Of a stretch of 64,000 nucleotides of DNA, positions 9,992 to 20,907 are shown one piece after another. Positions within the stretch are counted from its first letter, which is position 1, and each line of letters opens with the position of its first letter. The DNA is from Lumbricus terrestris (lineage: Eukaryota > Annelida > Clitellata > Crassiclitellata > Lumbricidae), in the NCBI GenBank assembly GCA_949752735.1, contig OX457042.1, positions 23,140,334-23,204,333 of the forward strand. Direction: 5' to 3'. The notes under the pieces are model-generated. The model did no database searches. It worked only from the letters and a program-made list of their open reading frames with translations, and had not been told where the DNA came from. The position numbers and the translations under genes were made by a program.

Positions 9992-12353
9992 GTACATGTA
10001 GGCCTACGGCCAATTCAAAAACTGCATTTCTGCATTGTAAAAGTGACTTTACAGTAATTTCCGACAGGTTATGGCGTTTTTCTGTAGGGAATTTATATAC
10101 TATTTCAATTTTTAATACTAACTAACGACGGCTTTTATGTCTGAATCGTAATCGTAATCGTGCATTTATATAGCGCCACTTCAAGAGAAACTTCTCAGAG
10201 GCGCTCATACTAATTTAGTAGTAGGCCCCTATTTCAATAGGCCTAACCGATAAAGGCAAGTTGCGCCATTTCAGATTAGAGTTGTCTTTTAGGCCTAGAT
10301 CGCTGCCAAACTTCTAATTCACGTACAACAGTTTTATGTCAATCGGCTTAGAGGTCTCGGATTAATGGAGGATCAAAAAATAATACGTAATATAATCAAC
10401 TTGGTCTGTAGATTTCTCGGTCTGTGATAAATCGTCAAAGTCTGTTTACTAGGTTGTGTCGTCTACAATTACTTCGAAGACACCACTGCCTGTGAACTGT
10501 TCACCTGTCCTTCGGATTATACCAGTTACTTTCAAGTGAAGACCCTCTGCAAGGCGTTTATTGTGAGTCTTTAAAGTCGTGATAATCTGATTACCCGTGG
10601 TGCTAATACGTTCTTTTGATTTACTACAAATTAGTTTTCCATCTACACTCTACAGCTTACTGTTCATAACATTACACGTTTTGTTTGCTTGCTATAGACC
10701 AAAATAGATTGTAGGCCTAATTATATATCAGCGCTATTCCCAAATAGGGAAGAGATAGCTTCACTTTGACCTACATCAGAAGCAGTAAGAGGATTCGAAC
10801 CTACGCGCTCGAAAGGCAATTCAATGGCAGGTCTGCATGCAGTAAGTTTAAGACCTCCACTGGAACGTTTCAGGTAGGTCAGCAATCGAAGTAGGCCTAA
10901 GGGAGGGCCATCAACACAACGGTTTAATTTATTTAAAATATCTCTCTTTATTAACATTAGCTGACAATTATTCGCCTTAATTGGACCTGCCGACTTTGTT
11001 TTTATTGATCTCATCTCTCGGCATGTGCCGTTAATTTTTTTACTGTTAATTAATTTTCTGACACCGTCAAAATTATGTGTTTTCTAGGATGACACTTATG
11101 CTCTGGCTCGCTACAGTATAGAGGACGGTAAGTAATTACTAAATGAAGGCACAACACGACATTTGTATCGCACTTTCTTCCTCGAAAATTTGAAGTTCAT
11201 GGGATAATGATCTGTATTTGTAATCACAGATTTATATGGCGCCTCGATCGTCAAGAAAAAATTATCAGAGGTGCTCTCAGCTTAATAACAGAAAACCTGC
11301 AGGGATTGAAGCGCTTTCGGAATAGGATAAAAGGAATTCCAACTCTAGGCCAAAGACGTGACATGCCATAGGTAGCCTATTCCATAAAGTTTTACCAGCC
11401 ACAGTACAGTACAGTTTCTGTGTTGTGCGGATGATGCTCTGGTTGACAACCAGCCGTATCAACCTGCGGAGTTGGACAAACCATTCAGTCAATCATCGAA
11501 GGTAACGGGGATAAAAGACAGAATTAGCAGACGGAAGAAAACTGTCCTTGATACGAACAATACGGCCTATGGTCATTGTCGATGACTGTGCTTGAGCAAA
11601 AGTGTCGTTTAAAGATGACTTTAAAACAAGAAATGGCTTACGTAATTATGTTTCTGAATAAAGGATCCCGCCCGGCAGACACTGCAGAGGTGAACCATCT
11701 TCTTCCCTCAACCTACCAGTGGTTGGCAGCAATATCCTTTACGTAATTGAAGAGAGCTGTGAGTTTGTGACAGACTGCAAGGGCCATGAGACGAAATTTC
11801 TATAAACAGCATAAAAATGTTTCACTATGTCATCTGGATCTGTTTCATCAGGTTCTATATTTTTCTTCTGCCAGCGTCAGGATACGTACTTTTCCAGCGA
11901 AGGGCGGACTTCAGCTTGGTGTTTGACTTGCCGTGGGCCCCGTACAAGAACGGTCTCGGCAACATCTGTGGCAACTTCTGGCTCGGCAATGAGCCACTGT
12001 ATCGTATGGGAGTCGGCAAGTTGTGTTCTCTGCGAATGGAGATGATTTCAACGACTGGAAAGTGGTATACGATTCGCTACTCGTCCTTCCGCATCGACTC
12101 CGAAGCGGGAAAGTACAAGCTCCACTCTTCTGGTTTCAGTGGTAATTATTCGACCGACCCTATGAACACGGCCAACGTTGGCTTCACGACATCAGACGTC
12201 AACAACGATCCGACGGGTTCTAATTGCGTGCTATACGGCGGCGGATGGTGGTACAACGGCTGTCACGACATCAACTTCAACTCTCACCAGCAGAACTTCG
12301 TTGTGTTTAATGAGCTGCTAAAGTTTGGTCAGATGTGGGTGAAATGCGTATAA
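9790..12353 (+). CDS. FReD gene A: secreted fibrinogen-related protein with PAN/apple-like N-terminus (gene span)
   Basis: Exons 9790-9991, 10453-10562, 11088-11127 and 11875-12353 join in frame (831 nt, 276 residues). Order in the protein: a signal peptide of about 22 residues ending in VSA; a Cys-rich region with CPLLC, CVVYNYF and CELFTC that resembles a PAN/apple domain; then a FReD with FQRRADFS, FWLGNEPLYRM and GGWWYNGCHDINFN. The FReD Ca-site region (DVNNDPTGSNC) is recognisable. The usual C-terminal end is replaced by a short tail ending KFGQMWVKCV. FReDs bind sugars or acetyl groups and act in innate recognition or coagulation; here that is inferred from the family. The start codon follows ttgcag|AC, so an upstream non-coding exon is likely. 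Gene B is a close paralogue. Confidence 0.85.
10150..10210. repeat. Short TATATAGCGCC-type dispersed repeat
   Basis: ATTTATATAGCGCC...TCAAGAGAAACTTCTCAGAGGCGCTC. Related copies lie near 8060, 11225, 21245, 24165, 25015, 55510, 58595 and at the 3' ends of the SINEs listed below. It looks like a SINE tail or an independent family sharing it. Confidence 0.55.
10453..10562 (+). CDS. FReD gene A exon 2 (PAN/apple-like)
   Basis: 110 nt between ctag and gtgagt. It reads CVVYNYFEDTTACELFTC and ends with CKAFI. Confidence 0.85.
11088..11127 (+). CDS. FReD gene A exon 3 (short linker)
   Basis: 40 nt, tttctag|GATGACACT...GAGGACG|gtaagt, encoding DDTYALARYSIED. Confidence 0.8.
11875..12353 (+). CDS. 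FReD gene A terminal exon (fibrinogen C-terminal domain)
   Basis: Acceptor tctgccag at 11874. The exon carries the whole FReD and a TAA stop. Exon 3 joins it in phase directly. The 42-nt exon present in gene B between these two has no intact counterpart here; a decayed match lies around 11660-11695. Confidence 0.85.
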
Positions 12354-12628
12354 TTGAGATGATGCCTTAAGCGGTTCAGATAAAAATCCAGATGTATTTT
12401 CCACTGCTTCAGATCGTCTCTTATTCAAAATGCACTCTTTGCCTGCCAAGTGACATATCCCTTGAACGCAAATTATACTCTGTAGGCTTAATTGAACGAT
12501 GGCCCATTTCTTCTTAGAATCTCTTTTTGCGACACTTGAGATTTGATTTGAAACATCCCAGACGGTCATGTGATGCCTGTTTTCAGAATAGCCTACTTAG
12601 TACCGCTCTAGACGAAAGACGAAAGACG

Positions 12629-12680
12629 AAAGACGAATCTTTGAGAGGCAGTAGAAACTACCTCTCAAAGATTCGTCTTT
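12629..12680. repeat. Perfect 20-bp hairpin downstream of FReD gene A
   Basis: AAAGACGAATCTTTGAGAGG, a 12-base loop, then the exact reverse complement, followed by a T run. A tandem GACGAAA array leads into it. Confidence 0.85.
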
Positions 12681-12873
12681 TTTTTATTTAGCCACCTGAA
12701 CTGTCCAGAATGAGTCCTAGCTCTGAAGCAAGTAAGTACAAAGCGCTTCGCAACATTATAGACATGGAAATGACATGTCATGCACTTCGCACCATTTACA
12801 GATATGAGATATAACAATTAATGCACTTTGCACCACTGTTAGTAGAGTGTAGATATAGTATTTCGCAAGGTGT

Positions 12874-13313
12874 CACGACAACTGGTCCAACGACAATTAA
12901 CTCGTCCACGAAATATTGATTCAACGACTAAATATTCCCTGTGAATTTTTTGGTCGATGGTTTTTGCAGCTGAAATAGAAGCTGGATCGATGAAAAAAGT
13001 TTGATAAATGGAAGCTGGATCAGAGTTCTTTTACAGGTGAAATAGAAGCTGGACCTATGAAAAACGTTTAAGAAATGGAAGCAGGATCTAGTCGTTTTTA
13101 GATCTGAAATAGAAGCTAGATGCATGTTGAAGCACATGAACGAAAACCATCAGTCCAGCTTCCAATTAGGCTAGAAAACCATGAAAATCATTCCATAAAT
13201 CCAGCTTCAATTTCATAAATGAAGAGCCTTCATCCACCTTACATTTCTCAAGTGAGAAGTCATAAATCCGGCTTCTATTTCGGTGGACGAGTTGTCGTTG
13301 GACCAGTTGTCGG
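12874..13313. mobile_element. TIR element carrying the GAAATAGAAGCTGGAT motif
   Basis: Ends share CGACAACTGGTCCAACGACAA and a following CTCGTCCACSAAAT segment as inverted repeats (about 37-40 bp). The interior has several copies of GAAATAGAAGCTGGAT-like motifs, first on the + strand and then on the - strand. Confidence 0.7.
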
Positions 13314-14275
13314 TGGACCAGTTGTTGTGGAACCATTTTGCAAGTGCTTCTTTAACACTGTTAGGAATCGAATAAACAAAAAAACTGTATGTTTTCGTAG
13401 ACCTATTTCAGCAACTTGGTTTTGACAGTCAGTCTGGTTGTGTGACCAAACTGTTCCGATTGTTACCGATAGATGGCAGTAGGCTAATACTGATAATTTA
13501 GTTATTATGAGACACGGATGGGGCTATTTTGTCGTTGGTCGATTTTGACTGGGCTATTTTGACGGGAAACCAATTTTCGCCACACATTCCCATATAAAAA
13601 GCTACAAGAAATATTTTTTGAATATTACATGATGTAAGCTTTTCAGTCAAAGTCTAGGTCTACAGAGGTTTGCACATTAACACGTGGCAAGAGTTGTCAT
13701 ACATAGTATATAGGCTACCGTAGCCTACACAAACTGGTATTCAAACTTCAGAACTTTCTAAATATGATGATACAGTGACATGGTTTTGTAACATGTAGCC
13801 ATGTATCTACGGATTCTTTATTACAGAACTCAATTTATCGGTTTATATTCTATTCATATGTATACTACTGCTGAGACACTTCCAAATATCCTTCAAGATA
13901 TAGACTTCTGATTAATAGTGAATTCTTCATAGCCTATAATAATTATTATTAATGTAATTCTTCGAGCATTGATCAAACCAGTTGTTAAATATTATGCTAT
14001 TTCATATTAAATTTTGGTGAAGATAATTGTGACCTATAGTCTCCTCCACTTGGCATTCTGCGCAGAGAATTTTTCACTATTGCTTTTAGTTTTCAATCAG
14101 GCATGACAACGAATAAGCTTATGTCTCATCACGAGTCTAGTAATTTGAACTTCTTGTTTCCTTGACATCTCCGTGTATTTATTGTCTGCGGAGACAAAGC
14201 GGTTGAATTGATTGATAGAATTTCCCTTTAGACTCAATGTCCTATTCATTCTACCATTGTTAATTACATACCAGG
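13314..14275. other. Intergenic, no gene seen
   Basis: AT-rich sequence between the TIR element and the next hAT-type element. No exon, RNA gene or clear repeat was recognised. Confidence 0.35.
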
Positions 14276-14572
14276 CAGGGCTGTACTGGTAAATTTTGAG
14301 GTGAGTACACGCTGATTTCGGGAAAATTCCGTCCCCTCGGGAAAATTTCGTCCATTTTGCCGTCCAAAAATCTGACCTTTTTTTAGTCATCCGGCCAAAA
14401 AACCATCTTAAACAGCCGTGTGCGCCTCATTTATTAGCATGTACGGTGTATACCCTGCTTTTTCCCCGCGTAGGCCTATACCCTACTTTTCGGGAGGTGA
14501 GTATACGGTGCCGTTTTTCGCCGGAGGTGAGTATACGCTGTATACCCGCGTATACCCTCGTGTACAGCCCTG
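14276..14572. mobile_element. hAT-type MITE, TSD ATACCAGG
   Basis: CAGGGCTGTAC...GTACAGCCCTG ends, flanked on both sides by the exact 8-mer ATACCAGG. The interior contains a reverse-strand copy of the GACTAAAAAAGGTCA motif and GAGGTGAGTATACG repeats. Confidence 0.9.
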
Positions 14573-14618
14573 ATACCAGGTAACCTCTAATTCAGGAATA
14601 GCCTGTATTTCAGTTAGC

Positions 14619-15422
14619 CTAATTATACATAGTTGTTGAGTTAATCCCTTGTGATCTCAGACTTTGCATTGCTAACGAATCTACCATCTCATTTCCTGCC
14701 AGTCCAATAGGCCTATGGCTCCAAACAATTTTAATTTGCTTTTGTGATTTATTAGCATTAGATCCAGGGGCGGATCCAGGGGGCCAATCCGGCCATGGCC
14801 CCATTTAAAAATTGCATGGGACGTGGCCCCCATTTGGTTTCAACAAGCCATTAAATAAATGTAGTGGGAGAGAAAAACAGGACATGAGGCCCCCTATTAC
14901 AAAATCGCACGGAACTTGGCCCCCCGTCGATTCAGCGGCGGATGTTTCACGAAAAATTGGTCGATGACTAAAAAAAAAAGTCATCAGTTTTTTCGGCGGA
15001 TGAAATGGTATTTTTTCGGAAAATTTGGTCGATGACTAAAAAATTTTTCTCCTGTCTCATAAGACCAAAATGTTTGGCCCCCCTTCGAAAGTTCCTGTAT
15101 CCGCCCTTGATTAGATCTAGGCCAAAATACAACGAAAATTTTTGTCGAGATTTAGATTTATTTTTAAAATAGATGTGGCCACGCTTTACAGACCTGCAAG
15201 TTTTGTGAAGTTGTTTTAAACTGCAATTTCATTTTCATATTCAAGAGTCCACCTGACAGAGTCTATTAAAGCTATCAATTCAGCTGATAAAAGCGATGAA
15301 TTATCGAAAATTCTAAACCATTGATCTAATCCCAGCGCAGGAATATGAAAGGATGCTGAATCTTTCTTGGGTGGGGCTAGTTGACTTCCAATATTAGATA
15401 ACGACCTATGTATACAATACAT
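14619..15422 (-). pseudogene. LINE RNase H-like remnant, split by a MITE
   Basis: On the minus strand, 15110-15422 reads a segment with the pattern SLLSAELIALIDSVRW and 14619-14764 reads VWSHRPIGLAGNEMVDSLA. Both are typical of the RNase H domain found in I/Jockey-type LINEs. The two parts are separated by the MITE at 14765-15109. The frames are otherwise short and broken, so this is a dead fragment. Confidence 0.6.
14765..15109. mobile_element. hAT-type MITE, TSD ATTAGATC
   Basis: CAGGGGCGGATCCAGG at the left and CTGTATCCGCCCTTG at the right, with ATTAGATC on both sides. The core GATGACTAAAAAAAAAAGTCATCAG is present. Inserted in the LINE remnant. Confidence 0.92.
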
Positions 15423-15639
15423 TTCTGAGCAACTTCAAAGCCTCCTTTGATTGAGTCTGAATTTGTTCGCCCATCGCAAGTGTGAGATAGGAGAGTAGAC
15501 ACCACTGGTCTCGTACCATTCTGAATCACATGTGGTATTTAGGCTAATAGTATTATACAGCAGATATTTTTGGCCGGATACATTGGGGAACATTATTTTA
15601 TGGGAAGCAGCGAAATAAATGAACAAATATATCTCAAAT

Positions 15640-16500
15640 GAGGGGTGGGCACGGAGGTGCATCGGTAGTGATCTTGACCTGTTATTCAAAAGTTGCGATT
15701 TTGAGTAGCCTATGCGGTGCGGACTCCCAACACGATCCGGCAGTTTTTCTATACCATCATGCAGTGGAAATGGTGCTGACCTCAATAATAATAATAACAA
15801 TTAAGGACGATTTCTATGGCGCCGTAACACAGCCATGCCGTTACAATGGCGCCCAAACCGCATCTCTCCGATTAGGCTATATCCCAACCAAGGATAAGCT
15901 TATATTATTATTAATATTAATTTAATGATAATAATAATAATATTATTATTATAATTATTATTATTATTATATTCGTTTAATGGTAGCAAAAACCGATAGA
16001 CACACCGCTATCAGTATCAGGTAAAAAATAATAATCGGAGAGTACTGCTATGCGCTGGTCCGGCGTCCAAGATTTTTGGGATTAATCAGCTATACTTAGT
16101 CTAGGTCTAATCCGGCGAAGGAGTAAACAACACGAAAGATTACTTCAGTAGACGAGACTCAGTGTCTGAAATTGTGACGAAGTGAAGATGTCTTTGTTCC
16201 ACCACGAATAGGCCTACCAAGCGACCTTATATTTTTCAATTCATTGTCTTTGTTTTCGCCGATGCTCAAAACAATTAAAATATATAGACCCTATTGTCTT
16301 CAGACGGTGATGCCACGAGCGACTTTGAAGGATTCTTCGGAGGCAGCGCTATATAAATGTTGAGTTACGGTCGATTTTATTTAGTGTCACTCACTACTGG
16401 CGCGACGACAACAGGATAAAGCAGCTCTTCAAATTTTCGTCCATCATTGACTTAATCTTTTGTTGGGAAAACAGAAGGTAAAAGCGAATTGCTGCCAAAC
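15640..16500 (+). repeat. Segmental-duplicate non-coding block (copy 1)
   Basis: Two stretches match, in the same order, 29565-29720 and 30300-30780. One shared stretch reads TTTGTTTTCGCCG; another reads GCGCTATATAAATNTTGAGTTA and could be an old promoter. An (ATT)n/(TAA)n run separates the stretches here. No coding exon was seen. Confidence 0.55.
15900..15972. repeat. AT-rich (TAA/TTA)n simple repeat
   Basis: Runs of TTATTATTA and ATAATAATA. Confidence 0.85.
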
Positions 16501-16556
16501 CATAGCCTAGGTTGCTTTTTATATAGGCTAATAATAATTCTCACATTCATTGAAGC

Positions 16557-16825
16557 CAAGGCCGTAGCTAGGGGGGTGTTTTGGGTGTTTGAACACCCCC
16601 CGAAATGGAAAATGTAAAAAATAAAATAATGCATTTACCAGCACATGATGTAAAAACCATGAAATAAAACCATGAAAACACCCCCGAAATGAAAAATGTA
16701 AAAAATTGAATGAATTGGTGACATTTTCTGAAGATTTCGGCCTGATGACTAAAAATGTAATCAGTTTTCTCGGACGGGAAACCGAAGAAACACCCCCCCG
16801 ATATCAAATCCTGGCTACGGCCTTG
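16557..16825. mobile_element. hAT-type MITE, TSD ATTGAAGC
   Basis: CAAGGCCGTAGCTAGG...CCTGGCTACGGCCTTG with ATTGAAGC duplicated exactly at both sides. The core GATGACTAAAAATGTAATCAG is present. A sister copy is at 31097-31343. Confidence 0.93.
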
Positions 16826-16988
16826 ATTGAAGCTCGTTTTCTTAAGGTATTCCATCACTTGATTACGACCATTACGACCAGACAGAGCGCAAATACCAGT
16901 AGCTATACAAACCCTATTGAGCCCGCATGGGTCTCAAATAATGCCCGTGGCAATTTAATGTTGGTTTGTATTCGGGAACTCTGTAAAG

Positions 16989-18498
16989 CAGGGCCTACTA
17001 CGCCATGGGGGGATGGAAGCAGACTGCTTCCAATTTGGGCCAGGGGGGGAAAGGTTTCCCCCCCTGGGAAAAAGTCCATCTGTCACGGACTTCCTCCTGG
17101 TAAATCCCCCTGAACAATACCGTCATAACACAGGGTAAATCTTCATTTAATTTTACTTTTGATTAACACTCACATAAATTTGTCCTTGCGCTTCCATCAC
17201 ATTCGCACCCATCAGGGCTTGCCACATGGGGGGAGTAAGTAGCCTGATACAACTTGTGCCAGAGGGAAATCCCCCCTAATGATAGATGGGCATAAGAGAT
17301 TTCATTCGGGACTCCCTCTGTTCTACTCCTCCCCGCACACCCACGAAAATTCCCCTTGAACGTTCATCCCGCCATCTCAAGGGTATATATTCATTTAGTA
17401 TGACCTTTGCTTTACAGTCACATTTGCATCTGCACGTATATGGCGCACGCTCTCACAACTCATAATTTGGCCTAATTACATTAATTGTTAACATTTTGTT
17501 AAAGTATATTGTATCTACTGAAACTGCATTGGTTTTATAATATATTATTGCTCTCAAATAAAATGAACGATATTTTAAGAATGAATTTTAGTGATATGAG
17601 GCAAAGAAGCAACAGTAAATTAGTAGCCTACTTTTGTTTATAGTAAAGGTTTTTAGTCTGTTTAAGTAAACATTAATCAAGCAATAAAAGCTTGGTTGCT
17701 CAAAAATTGAAGTTCGAAATCAAGTAAAGCAAATGGCTTATAAATTCCTCCCTCAAACATTAAAGCACTATTGAAGTCTGTACAAATGCAAATTGCTTAC
17801 ACTTTTGTAGCCTACATTTGAGGGAAATGTTCGAAAGAATTGTCCTATTGAAACGCTCTGGTGGAATCCAGAGAGGAAATTACGGGGTGTGGTCCTGGGA
17901 AATGTCCATGGGATCTGTCTGGATCAGAAAATGGATGTTGCTGAGTATTGTACAACTGACAGTAGACTACTCAATTTGATATAGGCTACCAAAAGAAATT
18001 GATATTTTACTGAATGCTGGACCTTTTCAAACTTCACATGACTACTACAGTGTTTAACGCACTGCTAACCCATGGATAATGAGAAATTTTAGAAATGTTA
18101 TATTGTGCAAATTAAAAAAAAATTAAATCATGAGGAGGCGACATTTTATGATATCCTAAACCACGTTTCTGAGCGTTAATTCACCTGAAATTTTGTGAGG
18201 ATGACAGCTTTAAAAGGTATAATTACAGCGTGTAAATCCAAAAAAGTGAAATTTTCATGACTTTATCGCTCATAAACAGCTAGCAAACAAGAGCCTAAAA
18301 CATACGTTCTAGTCGAGGACAACAGCTAAAAATGCGTTGTTTCTGGGGCTCTGCCCCAGACCCCGCTGGGGGACCTCACGACGCTCCCCAGACCCCCTAG
18401 TCGCTATGGGCTTCGCGCCTTCGACGCTTGCAATATAGACAAAAGTTTCTGTTGGGGGGGGAATGCTTCCACCTCTCAGGGGGGGATAGTAGGCCCTG
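16989..18498. mobile_element. 1.5-kb non-autonomous hAT-type element, TSD CTGTAAAG
   Basis: Perfect 12-bp ends CAGGGCCTACTA / TAGTAGGCCCTG flanked by exact CTGTAAAG copies. The interior is AT-rich with no transposase ORF. It lacks the GACTAAAAAAGGTCATC core of its neighbours. Confidence 0.9.
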
Positions 18499-18644
18499 CT
18501 GTAAAGCGGTGCTGCCCGTGACGGGCGTGTTTAGTTTTTTTAATATTGGTAACAGAGTCTTCCTGTGTGAGAGCTACGTACCGCATTCATGTGGCCAGTG
18601 ATAAAATTGCTCATAGTTGAGGTGGCGGGTAAGAAACCTGGGGC

Positions 18645-19110
18645 GCCGGTGTCACGAAATAGAGTATCCCCCGTATTAATCGTATCCCCCAAATGAAGAA
18701 AAGTCTAAAAAAAGTCACTTCCATGTGTTTTTTGGCAAATTAATTTTCATCTGCTTTGTTTTGAACAATGACACTAGCAGGTATGTTTATTCCTACTAGA
18801 TATTTTTTCCTTTGGTTTTAGAGCACTTGAAACTTTTAAAACACTTAAAGACACCCAGAGTCACTAAATAAATTCGAGTTGCCTTTCTATGTACATGTAC
18901 ATTGCTTAGGACACTTAAAACAATTAGAGTCACTTAAATTTTGGATTAGAGCACAAATTTTTCAATTATACGCATTTTCCAAAAAAGGGGATGAACTGGT
19001 TCATCCCCCCGGATAGTCTAGACCGGTTAATTCCATCCAGGAGGGATAGAGTAATTCATCCCCCCGGAGAGCTTTTAGGGGATAGGCCTACTCCGTTTCG
19101 TGTCACCGGC
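18645..19110. mobile_element. TIR element with GCCGGTGTCACGAAA ends, copy 1
   Basis: Ends GCCGGTGTCACGAAA / TTTCGTGTCACCGGC. A diverged copy in inverted orientation lies at 29784-30263, sharing the interior (TTCATCCCCCCGGA, AGAGTCACTTAAA-type tracts). Confidence 0.7.
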
Positions 19111-19194
19111 TGCATGGATCTTGGATGTTGCCTGTGTTCCAAAACACGCGGAATCTCAGAGATTGTTGACGAAATGAAAGAGGGAAGCTTTTTC

Positions 19195-19365
19195 TCTTTT
19201 ATCTATCTGTCTCTGTCTGTTTGCCTCTGTCTGTCTCTTTCTCTGTTTTTCTATCTTTTTCTCTCTTTTTCTCTGTTTGTCGCTGTCTCTGTATGGCTGT
19301 CTCTCTTTGTCTCCCTTTGTCTGTCTCTGTCTCTGTCACTGTCTGCCTCTGTCGGCTACTCCATT
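19195..19365. repeat. (CTGT/CTCT)n pyrimidine microsatellite
   Basis: Degenerate CTGTCTCT repeats. Open frames through it translate as SLSLSVCL and are not genes. Confidence 0.9.
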
Positions 19366-19564
19366 TAATTTTTAGCGTTACAAAAGCGGTACAGTCCTCT
19401 GTTTTTTAAATGTTATAATGGAAAATAATCGCTTTTCAAGCGACCTTCGTGGTCTCCGTGATCCAATGAATGCCGTGGAATCATTCTGCTACGTATTCAG
19501 TAGGCCTATTGTTTACTAGGCTGGCGGCCTCATTACTACACAGCGTTCGCTGAGAAGCCTAGGC

Positions 19565-19830
19565 CTATAGGCAGCTTTCACGTGTTATTGTTTTGCTTTT
19601 CAAGATAAAATTGTATTGAAATGCAAAACAATTAGCTGTCAACGTTTTGATGGCGCTAGATAATCGAGAACCTATTTATGTGGCGCCTGAAACCATTTAC
19701 CGTAACCGGTCTCACAACAACAATATTATAGACGCAGCCGTCATTGCTGATGTATGCCTTTGAAGTTGTAGTCAGCAAGGATTTTTCTGCAGCGTAGCCT
19801 AAAACTAGTTAACGCGAGTAAGAAAAGGTA
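19565..19830 (+). repeat. FReD-locus duplicated block, gene B copy
   Basis: Diverged match to 7973-8400: the GGCAGCTTTCACG start, then CGTCATTGCTGATG...GCCTTTGAAGTTGTAG...GCAAGGAT. It lies upstream of gene B as its relative lies upstream of gene A. Confidence 0.55.
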
Positions 19831-20190
19831 AAGAAAGTGCTTGATTTAACTGGTTTCTTTGTATTTCAATTTTAATGTGGGCCTAATGCTAGAGGAATTA
19901 TTCGAAGTTGAGGAGATTAATAAAAAAAAACGACTAGGCCTATTCAAAATCCTTATTTTTTTATGAATTACCGGTAGGCCATTTCAACAGTGGGCCTAAC
20001 AAAATTTATCCTTGGGAGTTACACAGTCTGTCAATAAGAAATGTACCCGATAATAGCCTATATAATTATAATTATATAATTATATATAATAATCGGAAGT
20101 GGCGAAGAAAAATATCACCCCGGAAAATTTTCGTCAAGAATAAGCAGGCTGGATTCTAAGGATGCAGTGCATGACATTTTGTTTGTATGT

Positions 20191-20414
20191 GCACTTGTTA
20201 TAGCGCCCCTTCACGCTCACTAATCAGAGGCGCTCCCGACTACAGATCGGACACTGTATCGGAGTTTCACGCCGAAGCGCTGAGCAATTGCGAGTGAAGG
20301 ACTTGCCCAATGCCCAAGGTCCCTACGCGGCGACTTGAGGTGCATTCGAACCTGCAACGCTTCGGCTGCAATTAAGGCGACAAACATACTATACCCACTA
20401 CACCACCGCGCCCC
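20191..20414 (-). mobile_element. tRNA-derived SINE (minus strand)
   Basis: Read on the minus strand it begins GGGGCGCGGTGGTGTAGTGG (A-box-like) and has a B-box-like GGTTCGAATGC. Next come conserved CTCGCAATTGCTCAGCGCTTC and CGGCGTGAAACTCCG segments and a tail with GGGGCGCTATAACA. Related copies are at 24548, 38352, 49801 and 62980. Confidence 0.85.
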
Positions 20415-20519
20415 ACATTTGTATGCGCGTAGCCCCACCCAGTGCATGTAGCATATTATTACGAGCGTATCTGTATGTCTTGGCTTAATGCTATTATAAG
20501 ACCTAATCTCTCAAAATAG

Positions 20520-20640
20520 ACTCTTTATTACCTACTATAAGAATATTATATAATACTATATTACTGTATATAATATAATATATATAATAATTAATTATAT
20601 ATAATATATATAATAATTATATATATAATGTACATAGTAC
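20520..20640. repeat. AT-rich (TATATAAT)n tract
   Basis: Nearly pure A/T with TATA/ATTA repeats, directly upstream of FReD gene B exon 1. Confidence 0.85.
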
Positions 20641-20705
20641 TATATTACTATTTTATATAAGAAAATGTGTACAAATTTCCATGCAAGCGTTAATCTTTTG
20701 TAGAC

Positions 20706-20907
20706 ATGAACCTCCGATATCTGACAAACGTCTTTGTGGCTATGTGGCTCAAGTCCAACCAGGTCAGCGCTCAGGTCAGCCGAAGCTTCTCCGCCGTCTT
20801 TTCCACGGACTGGCAGAACTTATGCGCCGTTGGAAATCCGGCAACTAAGTACTCTACTACAGACCTAAGCATCGGACAATGTCCACTCTTATGCACTAAG
20901 TATTCAG
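20706..20907 (+). CDS. FReD gene B exon 1 (signal peptide)
   Basis: 202 nt, preceded by tttgtag|AC and ending TTCAG|gtaggc. The acceptor-like AG before the ATG suggests a 5' UTR exon further upstream. Confidence 0.85.

Noticed and set aside
11660..11700. Intact exon 4 of FReD gene A
   Set aside because: The region resembles gene B exon 4, but neither possible acceptor/donor pair keeps the frame into the FReD exon.
19195..19409. ORFs reading LSLSVCLS
   Set aside because: Translation of a CTGT/CTCT microsatellite, with no start context or splice support.
20330..20414. Functional tRNA gene on the minus strand
   Set aside because: A- and B-box-like sequences belong to a SINE present in at least five copies, without an intact cloverleaf.
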